The notes beneath the pieces were generated by a model that made no database searches, was not told the origin of the DNA, and worked only from the letters and a program-made list of their open reading frames with translations. A DNA stretch of 64,000 bases, taken from Variovorax paradoxus B4 (lineage in GTDB: Bacteria; Pseudomonadota; Gammaproteobacteria; Burkholderiales; Burkholderiaceae_C). Each line of letters begins with the position of its first letter. Position 1 is the first letter of the stretch. The position numbers and the translations under genes are program-made. The stretch covers positions 186,001 through 250,000 of the forward strand of contig NC_022234.1 in assembly GCF_000463015.1 (NCBI RefSeq), written 5' to 3'. Below are positions 28,301 through 36,381 of this stretch, in pieces.

Positions 28301-30190
28301 CGGGTCCGTCCCGTCGTACTCAAGGTTGATGCCGCGACCGGTGCGGTCGGTGTAGCGGGTCACGAGGTGATGGCTGTAGCTGTAATTCCAGCTCGCGCCG
28401 TTCTCGTCCTGCGCCGCGATCAGGTCGCCGTTTTCATCGTGCGTGTAGGCCGCGAGCTGGCGGATGACCTGCCCCTCCTTGATCTCCCACAAGCTTTCGA
28501 TCAACCCGCTCTGGGTGTGAGGACGGGTTCCGACGTGGGCGAGGATCACATCGTCCTGCCTGCTCACGATGTCGCTGAGCACCTGCTCGCCGCTGGCAAC
28601 GACGTGGTCGTAGCGCAGGCCAATGGCGGCACCGGTGCGGGTCTGCTGGGCGATCAGGCGGAAGTGCTGCTTGCCCTGGATGCGGACCTTGCTGGCAACG
28701 GTGTCAACGAGCTCGTAGGTCTCGCGCCAATCGCTGGCCCCGCCTGCAGGCATGGGCTTGCCGAAGTCAAGGACCAGCAACGTCTGGCTCACGCGCGTGA
28801 GGGTGATTTCCTCGATGGGATCGCGATGGCTGCTCCCGATCGCGAGCACGGGATAGGCATGGCTGCGGCCATCGGCGCCATGGAAGATGAAACTGCGCTG
28901 GCCGCTTCGCTTGCCCTTGGTGGCGGTGGTGACGTCGATCCGCGTATTGAAGGGACTGAGCCACCGCGCGCCGAGATTGCTCTGGTCATAAGCAGCCAGG
29001 TGACTGTCGTAAGTGCGATGCCACGCTATGGGCAAAGTAGCCGCAAGCTCGAAGTCCGTGTGGGTGAAGCTTTCGCTGCCAGTGGCGAAACTGATGGCGT
29101 GCGGAGTCTTGCCGCGCGATCGTCCGGCGGGCCTCGTGGTTCCAGGCCCTCCTTGTTTGCAGCAATTACCGGAGTTGGTAGCGCCAGGCTGGAGACTGAT
29201 GTGGCCCAATTCGCCGCCGGGATTGTGCTTGCTGGCCTCGGCCCCTTTGTTGGCCGCCACGTTGACCGCGACCTTGCCCTTGCGCTTGAGCAGAGCCTGC
29301 TTGAGGATCACGATCATCCACGCGATCCCGTATTGAAGACCGGCATCGGCGAGCCTCATGATCTGGTCTCTCGCCAGCGTCTTGAGGTCGACAAGGCTGG
29401 CGATCACATCATGGATCTTTGCCTTGACGAAGTCGGGCACACCATATTCGGCTGCGGTCGCGACCGCGAGGTTGGCGGTGTCTGTGACGACACCGGAACC
29501 CCACTCCAACACGCGCGACATGGTGCTCTGTGTTTCAGGGTCGTAGGGATGCTTCTCGGCTCCTGTTTTTGAGAACAGCGGCTTCTCGCCGAGTGCGATT
29601 TTTAGTGCACCGATCACGCCATCGACTATTTCGTCGACCTTCTTCGCGCAATCCTGCAGGAAACCGCTGAGATATCCCTCCGCCTCGGCTACGAACTTGT
29701 CGAGCGTTCCCGCGATGGTGTCATTCAGATGGGTGATGAGAACATTGACGAAGGCCTCGCCGATGTTGGGCACCACGTGCTTGGCTGCATTGACGGCGGT
29801 CTTGGCGATCTCCTGCCTGAGCAAGTGCAGCATCGGGCGCAGACTCATGCGCGCCGCACCGGTGGCTGGTGGAAATGGAATGACGCCCAGCAGGTTGATG
29901 GCGAGACTCACCCACTGCAACACATCCGCGTACAGCTTCTTGGTGATCATGTCGACGATGTCCCAGACGGCATCGATCAGCGCCATGATGTTGCCGATCA
30001 CCGGTATGCCACCCGCGATGGTCAGCAGGGTGTTCAGGTCGACCCTTTTGTCGCTGATCCGGAGCAGCCATGCGTTGATCTTTGCCTTGCCAGCGCCGAT
30101 GTCTTCCAGTCCGATGGTGTTGAGCGGCGCAACCGCTGTCTGGCGCTCGCGCTCCTTGCTTTGCGCGCTCCCTGGAGCTTCATCAGCCAT
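25358..30190 (-). CDS. Rhs polymorphic toxin 1 (T6SS effector, unassigned tip)
   Basis: A 1610-residue Rhs protein with the same architecture as Rhs 2: N-terminal hydrophobic pair (IPVIGNIMALIDAVWDIVDM; WVSLAINLLGVIPFPP), DUF6531 region (GSESFTHTDFELAATLPIAW), YD-repeat cage and Rhs core closing with NPIEWIDPLGL. The toxin tip is short, about 108 residues. It starts KKKERCQTRKN, contains RLEHYVRSGDHAPAHFHLRG and VDRIQRWHRYQNLP, and ends in a cysteine cluster (NDCNCCD). The HAPAHFHL stretch vaguely recalls DUF4160-like proteins; I do not assign an activity. The gene starts 45 bases after VgrG and is followed by a DUF7710-like immunity gene, so it is the VgrG-linked effector of the original module. 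Confidence 0.87.
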   Translation of the reverse strand: MADEAPGSAQSKERERQTAVAPLNTIGLEDIGAGKAKINAWLLRISDKRVDLNTLLTIAGGIPVIGNIMALIDAVWDIVDMITKKLYADVLQWVSLAINLLGVIPFPPATGAARMSLRPMLHLLRQEIAKTAVNAAKHVVPNIGEAFVNVLITHLNDTIAGTLDKFVAEAEGYLSGFLQDCAKKVDEIVDGVIGALKIALGEKPLFSKTGAEKHPYDPETQSTMSRVLEWGSGVVTDTANLAVATAAEYGVPDFVKAKIHDVIASLVDLKTLARDQIMRLADAGLQYGIAWMIVILKQALLKRKGKVAVNVAANKGAEASKHNPGGELGHISLQPGATNSGNCCKQGGPGTTRPAGRSRGKTPHAISFATGSESFTHTDFELAATLPIAWHRTYDSHLAAYDQSNLGARWLSPFNTRIDVTTATKGKRSGQRSFIFHGADGRSHAYPVLAIGSSHRDPIEEITLTRVSQTLLVLDFGKPMPAGGASDWRETYELVDTVASKVRIQGKQHFRLIAQQTRTGAAIGLRYDHVVASGEQVLSDIVSRQDDVILAHVGTRPHTQSGLIESLWEIKEGQVIRQLAAYTHDENGDLIAAQDENGASWNYSYSHHLVTRYTDRTGRGINLEYDGTDPQAKAVREWADDGTFATTLEWDKNIRLTYVTDALGQETWYYYDILGYTYRIIHPDKREEWFYRDEAKNVTRHIHPDGSTDDYRYDANGNLQTHIRTDGSQVHFEYDALNHATGWRDAEGGVWRRALNVQGLITEEIDPLGHKTEYAYDEAGRPIKIIDAKGGVKALAYTPTGQVTSYTDCSGKTSRWAYDERGRLIRATDAAGHITLYRYTELSHATLAAAQGGANHPGQLEEVTLPDRSREHFVYDAEGRLLAHTDALARRSRYDYTRSGLVAGRTDAAGQRLQYQWDLLGRLTQLRNENGSRYTLDYDPVGKLLSETGFDGKSTEYRYEETTGTLAEVVDGGVITQYEFDPLGRLSERRANGQVESFVYDQNGLLVEARNEDAKLQRFHDAAGNLTREHQHDLASRQTAIWRHGYDELNQRVATIRPDGHSIQWLSYGSGHLHGLLVDGQDILGFERDDLHQEILREQGNGLAQSQSHDAMGRLLEQRISRTQLPPGANAGVSAGTLNVLRGYAYDAAGQLVGIHDSRRGNLSYRYDPVGRLLEAHSRLGRETFAFDPAGNIGGATQPGAQPDGLATNRITTRVAVRLDHQGRNLAGRLMDNLLKNYAGVHYKWDARGNLVEHTKNGKKTSFTWDAFGRMRSARTDDQITTFRYDPLGRRIGKENDSSQILFGWDGDTLAYESSSLGEGWARGQTVHYVHERDSFVPLVQIRRPGSMRLTPTTDVKALTADNGGRYDIELDPLWNEGLREEEPPRPFAKEEIAFYQCDHLGTPQELTDHEGSIAWSASYRAWGEAKEAISEAGRKAGFRNPIRFQGQYFDEETGLHYNRHRYYDPGSGRFVSRDPIKLAGGVNLHAYAPNPIEWIDPLGLSKKKERCQTRKNSTEPALPEKVIASDGNLRLEHYVRSGDHAPAHFHLRGEGGLNIPVGQNGNPLDSKTKLTAAQQAFIDGNKSKLRSSVDRIQRWHRYQNLPNDCNCCD

Positions 30191-30235
30191 TTATCGATTC
30201 CCCCGATTTGTTCTTTGTCGACGCAGTACCAGCAA

Positions 30236-33199
30236 TCAGCCCGCAAATCCTGGCGTCTGGTCAGGCAGTGCCCCGGGCAGTTTGGTTGCCAACGCAGCGA
30301 CTCGCTGAGTTGCCATGCCTGTAGCCGTCTGCGCCACTTGTCCGATCAGTGCCTTCGCACCACCTTGTTGAACGGCTTGCACCGCGGCAACGGCTTGCTG
30401 GGCTGTGTCAGCCATCTGGGCGATCTGGCCTACTTGCCCCATCAGGCCACCGGCTTGTCCGAGCGCGCCGCCAGCTTGTCCCAAGCCTGCGCCCAGATTC
30501 CCGAGAGCACCGGCGCCACCGCTCATCAAGCTCGAAGCGGCAGCGCCAAGCCCGCCGCCCGGTGCACCCACTCCGCCGTCACCGCTGCCGACCGATCCTG
30601 CATCGGCGCTCGCGGCCTTGATGGGCCAACGATCGGGCTTCGCGAAATAGCTGCCCTTGTCCCACGGATCGCTCGGGTCCTGGCCGAAGGTCACTTTCGC
30701 CTGCCCGATGGGAAGGCCTGACACCGACGCAAACCCATTGCTGTCCAGCTTGCCCGTGTGCGTGCCCCCGTCGGAGTCCACCACCGTGTAGTCGCCTTGC
30801 TTCACGCCTTGCCGCATGGCGCCGTCCGCCTTGACGTACTGGTGGTACAGGTCGAGCTGGCCTCTCGGAAGCTGGGGCGGCTGCGGCAGCCGGGGCTGTC
30901 CGTCGCTCTTCGGCCCCACCATCGAATGCGAAGCCGCATGCGCGCGCCACAGGCCGTTGGTGCCGCTCTCGACGCCGCCGGCTGTCCAGCGCGTGTAGCT
31001 GGAGCCGCCGTTGATGAGGACTTCTTCCTTGGCGGTGATGGTGATCCGGCTGGCCTCCAGCTTGATGTCGAGCTTGGCCAGCGCGTTGATGCTGTCCTTG
31101 AGCGCCGTGAGGTCGATGTCGGCCGCGGCCGCCGCCATGCGGATGCCGTGGTTGAAGGCGACCATGCGCACGGCGTCCTTGGCGCTCACCAGGAAGCTGT
31201 TGCCGGTGGCCACGCTGGTGTGCGCGCCGCTGCTGATGGCCGTGTGCTCGACGCTCACGATGTGGGTGGAGCCCTGCGTCGTCGCCTGGATGCCCGCGGG
31301 GCTCGCCAAGGTCAGGTGCGGCTCCTGGAACTCCGGGAACTCGCCCTGGCCCGAGGGGCCACCGCTGCCCTTGATCGCGTCGTTCTGCGCCTTCAGCGCC
31401 CGGGCCACCTCGTCCTGGTCGCCCGCCTCGTGCGCCTTGGCCTGCTGCGCCACCTGCGCCAGGCTCTCGTGCAGGTCGCGCCCCTGCGTGAGCCGCGCGA
31501 GCGTCTCGCGCATGTCGGTGATGTGGCCCTGGGCGTTGGGGCGGGCCTCGGTGCTCAGCAGCAGGCCCCGGGCGGCGCGGATGGCGCCGTGCCCATCGGT
31601 GCGCAACTCGAAGCCCTGGCCGCGGTCGTCCTTGCGCCCGGCCGTGTCCTCGATGCGCCCGACGTGGCCCAGGCTCAGGCTGGTGCTCTGGTGGTCGCTC
31701 TTGAGCTGGGCCTGCACCTTGCCGTTCGAGTCATCGAGCGCCAAGTGGTTGCTCTTGCCACCGCCCAATTCGCGGCTGCGGATGCCCGTGAGCTGCTTCT
31801 GCTGGGGCAGTTGCCAGGCGGGCATCTCGTCGGCGTTGTGCACCCGGCCGGTGACGATCGGGTGGTCGGGGTCGCCGTTCAGGAAATCGACGATCACCTC
31901 CTGCCCGATGCGCGGCAGCGCCGCCGCGCCGAAGGTGGCGCCGGCCCAGGCGGTGGACACGCGCAGCCAGCAGCTCGAGTTCTCGTTGCGCTGGCCCAGG
32001 CGGTCCCAGTGGAACTGGACCTTGATGCGGCCGTAGGGGTCGGTCCATATCTCCTCGCCGGCGGGGCCCACCACCACGGCGGTCTGCGGGCCGCGGGTGC
32101 GCGGCTTGGGGGTGGTGCGGCGCGGGCGCCAGGCGTAGCTGGTGGGCTGGGCCTCGAAGGCGAAGCGTTGCACCGAGCCTTCGCTGGCGTTCGCGCCTTC
32201 GCTGGCCTGCAGGTTCTCCTGAAGGTCGTACTCAACAGCCAGCAGCAGGTGCTGGCGGTTCTGGTCCTCGCGCGGATGGTCCCGCAGGCGGAAGGTGTGG
32301 CCGGGGGCCAGTTCGCGCAGGTTGGCGCGGCCGCTGACCCGGCTGCGCTCACTCAGCTGTTCGTCGGTGCGGATGCGCGCGTAGGTCTCGCCGTCGTCGT
32401 GCTGCAGGTAGTCGCCCGGCCATTCGTACTGCTCGAAGCCGTCGTGCTCGTGGCCCGGCGGCATCTGGCGCCGGCTGGCGAGGTCGGCCTGGGGCTTCTC
32501 GAAGTCGTAGTGGTTGCGAAAGTGATGGCCGGGGCGGATCTCCTCGGCCTGCGCCCATTCGTAGATGCGCTCGCTGGCCTCCAGCCCGCCGGTCATGCCG
32601 GCCTTCTCGTGCGGGTGGTAGCGCACGGTCTCGCCGCCGGGCAAGGGGGCGTGCGAGCTGGCGATGTCGTCGGCGAAGACCAGCACATGCTGCTCGGCCT
32701 CGTGCCTGAACCAGAAGTAGATGCCTTCGTGCTCGCACAGGCGCGAGATGAAGTCGAAGTCGCTCTCGTGGTACTGCACGCAGTAGGTCCACGTGCGGTA
32801 GCTGCGGCTGAGCTTCTGCTCAAGGGGATGGCCGTAACGGCCCAGCACGGCCGCAACGATCTCGGGCACGGTCTGGTCCTGGAAGATGCGGAAGTCGGAG
32901 CGGCGCGTGGCGAGCCAGAGCCACGGGCGCAGACGCATCTTGTAGAAGGCCTGGCGGTCGTCTTCGTGCGACAGGCCGAAGCGGGTGACGAGGCCGGCCA
33001 GGTAGCGCGGGGCGCCGCTCTCGGTCTCCATCACGACGGTGGCGGGCTTGCCGAGCAGGGCCTTCGCGTCGATCGCGTTGCTGCTGCCCAGCAGGTCCAG
33101 GTCGAAGGCGTAGGCCTGGCTGAGCGCTTCGCGCCCCGCCAGCCGGTGAAATTGCAGTGCCTCGCCCAGGGGCGTCTGGATGGTGACGCGGCGTTTCAT
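30236..33199 (-). CDS. vgrG: VgrG, type VI secretion spike protein with Gly/Ala-rich tail
   Basis: A 987-residue VgrG from the ATG at 33199 (MKRRVTIQTPLGEALQF). The gp27-like part is visible in RSYRTWTYCVQYHESDFDFISRLCEHEGIYFWF, and the gp5 OB-fold in GPAGEEIWTDPYGRIKVQFHWDR and FNGDPDHPIVTGRVHN... (as FLNGDPDHPIV). A DUF2345 region follows (TALKDSINALAKLDIKLEASRITITAKEEVLINGG). The C-terminus is a long Gly/Ala-rich, Gln-rich tail ending QTPGFAG, perhaps a docking arm for the Rhs cargo. VgrG trimers tip the T6SS needle and carry effectors into neighbouring cells. A frame extending to 33277 would add a basic Arg-rich leader that looks spurious. No other T6SS structural gene lies in the window. 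Confidence 0.92.
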   Translation of the reverse strand: MKRRVTIQTPLGEALQFHRLAGREALSQAYAFDLDLLGSSNAIDAKALLGKPATVVMETESGAPRYLAGLVTRFGLSHEDDRQAFYKMRLRPWLWLATRRSDFRIFQDQTVPEIVAAVLGRYGHPLEQKLSRSYRTWTYCVQYHESDFDFISRLCEHEGIYFWFRHEAEQHVLVFADDIASSHAPLPGGETVRYHPHEKAGMTGGLEASERIYEWAQAEEIRPGHHFRNHYDFEKPQADLASRRQMPPGHEHDGFEQYEWPGDYLQHDDGETYARIRTDEQLSERSRVSGRANLRELAPGHTFRLRDHPREDQNRQHLLLAVEYDLQENLQASEGANASEGSVQRFAFEAQPTSYAWRPRRTTPKPRTRGPQTAVVVGPAGEEIWTDPYGRIKVQFHWDRLGQRNENSSCWLRVSTAWAGATFGAAALPRIGQEVIVDFLNGDPDHPIVTGRVHNADEMPAWQLPQQKQLTGIRSRELGGGKSNHLALDDSNGKVQAQLKSDHQSTSLSLGHVGRIEDTAGRKDDRGQGFELRTDGHGAIRAARGLLLSTEARPNAQGHITDMRETLARLTQGRDLHESLAQVAQQAKAHEAGDQDEVARALKAQNDAIKGSGGPSGQGEFPEFQEPHLTLASPAGIQATTQGSTHIVSVEHTAISSGAHTSVATGNSFLVSAKDAVRMVAFNHGIRMAAAAADIDLTALKDSINALAKLDIKLEASRITITAKEEVLINGGSSYTRWTAGGVESGTNGLWRAHAASHSMVGPKSDGQPRLPQPPQLPRGQLDLYHQYVKADGAMRQGVKQGDYTVVDSDGGTHTGKLDSNGFASVSGLPIGQAKVTFGQDPSDPWDKGSYFAKPDRWPIKAASADAGSVGSGDGGVGAPGGGLGAAASSLMSGGAGALGNLGAGLGQAGGALGQAGGLMGQVGQIAQMADTAQQAVAAVQAVQQGGAKALIGQVAQTATGMATQRVAALATKLPGALPDQTPGFAG

Positions 33200-33459
33200 G
33201 AGCCGCCACCTTGCAGGAACGTGGTGTCCATGTGACCTCCCTGATCTTTTTCTTCTTCTGGAGAAGAAACTAGCCAATCAACTGTCTGGATGCAATGTGT
33301 GTGACAGGACGCATCAGACGGTCGGATTATGCAAGAGACCTTTGGTCATTCCTTGGTAATTCGGCACGGATCGGGGCTATTTGATCACAGTTGGCGAAAG
33401 ATGTAATCCATACGGACTACACGTGCCGCGCTCAATCGGGCTCGATGAAGCCCTTCGGG

Positions 33460-34626
33460 TTAACCCGCGAGCGCACGCATCTCCGCGATGAGGTCGGCCT
33501 TGCCCTCAAAACCGATGCCGGGCAGCGGCGGCAGCGTGACGTAGCCGCTCTGCACCTTCACGCCGTCGGGGAAGCCGCCGTAGGGCTGGAACAGGTCGGG
33601 GTAGCTCTCGTTGCCGCCGAGCCCGAGGCCCGCCGCAATGGCCAGCGACATCTGGTGGCCGCCGTGCGGAATGCAGCGCGAGGGCGACCAGCCGTGGTCC
33701 TTCAGCATGTCGAGCGTGCGCAGGTATTCGACGAGGCCGTAGCTCAAAGCGCAGTCGAACTGCAGCCAGTCGCGGTCGGGCCGCATGCCGCCGTGGCGGA
33801 TCAGGTTGCGCGCGTCCTGCATCGAGAACAGGTTCTCGCCCGTGGCCATGGGGCCGGCGTACACCTCGCCCAGCTTCGCCTGCAGTTCGTAGTCGAGCGG
33901 GTCGCCGGCTTCCTCGTACCAGAAGAGCGGGTACTGCGAGAGGGCGCGGCCGTAGTCGATGGCAGTGGCCAGGTCGAAGCGGCCGTTGGCGTCCACCGCC
34001 AGCTGCTGGCCGGGGTCGAGGATCGTGAGCACCGACTCGATGCGCTCGCAGTCCTGCGCGAGCGTGGCGCCGCCGATCTTCATCTTGACCACCGAATAGC
34101 CGCGCTCGAGGTGGCTGGCCATCTCGCGCTGCAGGCCTTCGAGGCCCTTGCCGGGGTAGTAGTAGCCGCCCGCGGCATAGACGAACACGCGCGGATCGGG
34201 CGTGCCGTTGCCGTAGCGTTCGGCAAGCAGCTGGTAGAGCGGCTTGCCGGCGATCTTGGCGACCGCGTCCCACACGGCCATGTCGATGGTGCCCACGGCC
34301 ACCGAGCGCTCGCCGTGGCCGCCGGGCTTCTCGTTGATCATCATGCGGGCCCAGATCCTGTGCGGATCGAGGTTGTCGCCGGTCTCGTCGAGGAGCGAGG
34401 CGGGCTCGGCCTCGAGCAGGCGCGGCAGGAAGCGCTCGCGGATCAGCCCGCCCTGGCCGTAGCGCCCGTTGGAGTTGAAGCCGTAGCCCACCACCGGCCG
34501 GCCGTCGCGGATCACGTCGGTGACCACCGCCACGAGGCTCAGGGTCATCTTGGAGAAGTCGATGTAGGCGTTGCGGATGTCCGACTTGATGGGACGCGTG
34601 GACTCGAGGATGTTGACGATCTTCAT
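33460..34626 (-). CDS. tarD: D-tartrate dehydratase-like enolase-superfamily enzyme
   Basis: A 388-residue enolase-superfamily dehydratase. The start MKIVNILESTRPIKSDIRNA and IDFSKMT...GYGFNSNGRYGQ match D-tartrate dehydratase (TarD, EC 4.2.1.81) as I know it from Bradyrhizobium. Active-site pieces are KMK (K181/K183), metal ligands D212, E238/E239 and E264, and the general-acid/base histidine in PHGGHQ (H321). The reaction would be D-tartrate to oxaloacetate in the cytoplasm. It is the last gene of a minus-strand operon with an SDR, a Bug binding protein and a DapA-family enzyme, so the true substrate may be a related sugar acid. The ATG at 34626 follows a GGAG region; a longer frame exists but adds nothing family-like. 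Confidence 0.85.
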   Translation of the reverse strand: MKIVNILESTRPIKSDIRNAYIDFSKMTLSLVAVVTDVIRDGRPVVGYGFNSNGRYGQGGLIRERFLPRLLEAEPASLLDETGDNLDPHRIWARMMINEKPGGHGERSVAVGTIDMAVWDAVAKIAGKPLYQLLAERYGNGTPDPRVFVYAAGGYYYPGKGLEGLQREMASHLERGYSVVKMKIGGATLAQDCERIESVLTILDPGQQLAVDANGRFDLATAIDYGRALSQYPLFWYEEAGDPLDYELQAKLGEVYAGPMATGENLFSMQDARNLIRHGGMRPDRDWLQFDCALSYGLVEYLRTLDMLKDHGWSPSRCIPHGGHQMSLAIAAGLGLGGNESYPDLFQPYGGFPDGVKVQSGYVTLPPLPGIGFEGKADLIAEMRALAG

Positions 34627-34657
34627 GGTGCTTGTTGCTGGAGGAAAAAAGAGGAAC

Positions 34658-35362
34658 TCAGCGGTGCAGCGACGCACCGCCGCAGATGGCGATGTCCTGG
34701 CCGGTGATGGCCGCGGCCGGCGCCGAGAGAAGAAAGGCCACCAGCGCGGCGATTTCCGCGGGCCGGATCAGCCGGCCGATGGGCGGCAGGCGCGGCGCGC
34801 TGCCGGCGCGCGCCGGGTCCTGCAGCATCGCGGTCTGCGTGGCGCCGGGCGACACCACGTTGAGGGTGACGCCGCGCTCCGCGACCTCGGCCGCCCAGCT
34901 GCGCGCGAGCGCGACCAGCGCCGCCTTGGTGGCGGCGTACTGGCCGCGGCCGGGCATGCCGTGCGCCACGCGGCTGCCGACGAACACCACGCGGCCGCGG
35001 CCGCGCGCGGCCATCGCAGGCACCAGCGCATCGGACAGCCGCGTGGCGGCGTCGACATGCAGGCGCCACATCAGCTCGCCGCCCGCATGGTCGAGCTGCC
35101 CGAGCGGGCCCACGCGCAGCACGCCGGCCGCATGCACCAGCGCATCGGCATCCTGAAGAGCAGCCGTGGCGCGCGCGATGGCCGCGGCATCCGCCAGGTC
35201 GACCGCCGCATGCGCGAAGCCTGCATGCGACAGCGTGGGCGCCGCCAGGTCGAGCCCGCTCACGCGCCAGCCCTGCTCGAGCAGATGCAGCGCAATGGCG
35301 CGGCCGATGCCGCTGCTGCTGCCCGTCACCACGGCATGCGGGGCGGCTGCTTCATTCGACAC
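34658..35362 (-). CDS. Short-chain dehydrogenase/reductase
   Basis: A 234-residue classical SDR. The nucleotide-binding motif is TGSSSGIG near the N-terminus, the structural motif appears as HAAG, and the catalytic residues are the serine in VFVGSRVAHG and YAATK. Aspartate after the second strand (GLDLAAP) suggests NAD(H) preference. The start overlaps the Bug protein gene by 11 bases and the TarD-like gene begins 31 bases after its stop, so it belongs to the operon for uptake and breakdown of a hydroxy acid. The substrate cannot be read from the sequence. Confidence 0.85.
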   Translation of the reverse strand: MSNEAAAPHAVVTGSSSGIGRAIALHLLEQGWRVSGLDLAAPTLSHAGFAHAAVDLADAAAIARATAALQDADALVHAAGVLRVGPLGQLDHAGGELMWRLHVDAATRLSDALVPAMAARGRGRVVFVGSRVAHGMPGRGQYAATKAALVALARSWAAEVAERGVTLNVVSPGATQTAMLQDPARAGSAPRLPPIGRLIRPAEIAALVAFLLSAPAAAITGQDIAICGGASLHR

Positions 35363-36323
35363 GGATGTTGCCCTCCACGATGATCTTCTTCGAGCGCTCC
35401 ATGTCGGCCTGCTGGAACTTCGCGAAGTCGTCGACGCTGCCCGGCGTGAGCAGCAGGCCCTGTGCGTTCAGCGTCTCGCGCATGTCGGTGCCCAGCGCCT
35501 TGTTCACTTCGGCGTTGAGCCGCTGGGTGATCGCGGCCGGCAGCTTGGCCGGACCCCAGAGGCCGTACCAGCTGTAGAACTCGTAGCCTGGAATGCTCTC
35601 GCCCACCGTGGGCACGTTCGGCAGGCTGGTGGCGCGCTGGGCCGAGGTGACGGCCACCACGCGCAGCATGCCGCTCTTGTGGTACTGCAGCGAACCCAGG
35701 ATCGGGTCGATGAAGCCGTCGATCTGCCCGCCGATCAGGTCCTGGAAGGCCGGCGCCGTGCCCTTGTACGGCACGATCAGGTAGTCGAGCCCGCCCGCGC
35801 GCTTGAGCAGCTCGGTCGACAGGTGGCCTGCCGAGCCGATCGATCCCACCGCGAAGGTCATCTTGCCCGGATGGGCCTTGGCGTAGGCAATGAGCGACTT
35901 GACGTCGGTGATCGGCAGGTTCTTGTTGATGGCCACCGACAGCGGCGCCTTGGCGACCAGCGCCACCGGCGTGAAGTCCCTGGCGACCTCGTAGGGCACG
36001 GACTTCATCGTCATCGGCGCCGTCGTGAAGGTCGAGGCGTTGAACAGCAGCGTGTAGCCGTCGGCCGGCGCCTTCGACACCGCGTCGGCGCCGATGACGC
36101 CGTTGCCGCCGGGCCGGTTCTCCACGATGAAGGGCTGGCCCAACTGGTCGCCGAGCTTCTGCGCGAGCAGGCGGCCGACAGTGTCGAGCGTGCCGCCGGG
36201 CGGGAACGGGATCACCATGCGCACGGGGCGGGTGGGCCAGGGCTGTGTTTGTGCAAAGCCGGAGGACGCCGCGGCGAGCGCGAAGGCCGCGAGTGCGGCG
36301 CGCAGGAAATGGGTGCGTTGCAT
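35352..36323 (-). CDS. Tripartite tricarboxylate transport binding protein (Bug/TctC) 1
   Basis: A 323-residue periplasmic binding protein. A signal peptide (ALAAFALAAASSGFAQ) is followed by the Bug pattern WPTRPVRMVIPFPPGGTLDTVGRLLA and, later, VENRPGGNGVIGADAVSKAPADGYT. Bug proteins bind small carboxylates (citrate, tartrate, terephthalate and others) for a TctAB permease, which is often encoded elsewhere, as here. Position between a DapA-family gene and an SDR plus tartrate dehydratase-like gene suggests a sugar acid or hydroxydicarboxylate ligand. It overlaps the SDR gene by 11 bases. Confidence 0.9.
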   Translation of the reverse strand: MQRTHFLRAALAAFALAAASSGFAQTQPWPTRPVRMVIPFPPGGTLDTVGRLLAQKLGDQLGQPFIVENRPGGNGVIGADAVSKAPADGYTLLFNASTFTTAPMTMKSVPYEVARDFTPVALVAKAPLSVAINKNLPITDVKSLIAYAKAHPGKMTFAVGSIGSAGHLSTELLKRAGGLDYLIVPYKGTAPAFQDLIGGQIDGFIDPILGSLQYHKSGMLRVVAVTSAQRATSLPNVPTVGESIPGYEFYSWYGLWGPAKLPAAITQRLNAEVNKALGTDMRETLNAQGLLLTPGSVDDFAKFQQADMERSKKIIVEGNIRVE

Positions 36324-36381
36324 GTCTCTTGTCTCCTTTGTGTTTTTCGGGGGAAGGGCGGCGTGCCTTCCGTGTGTTCTC

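Noticed and set aside
20316..30190. Regularly spaced short repeats that at first glance resemble an array.
   Set aside because: They encode the degenerate YD repeats of Rhs proteins; there are no identical repeats with unique spacers as in CRISPR.
33121..33277. Longer VgrG start at 33277.
   Set aside because: The added residues are an Arg/His-rich leader unlike VgrG N-termini; MKRRVTIQTPLG at 33199 fits the family.
33455..33470. A CGGGTTAACCCG palindrome over the stop codon of the tartrate dehydratase-like gene.
   Set aside because: Only 12 bases with no loop and no T-run; the GGGCT/AGCCC hairpin just beyond (about 33437-33452) is also too weak to call a terminator.
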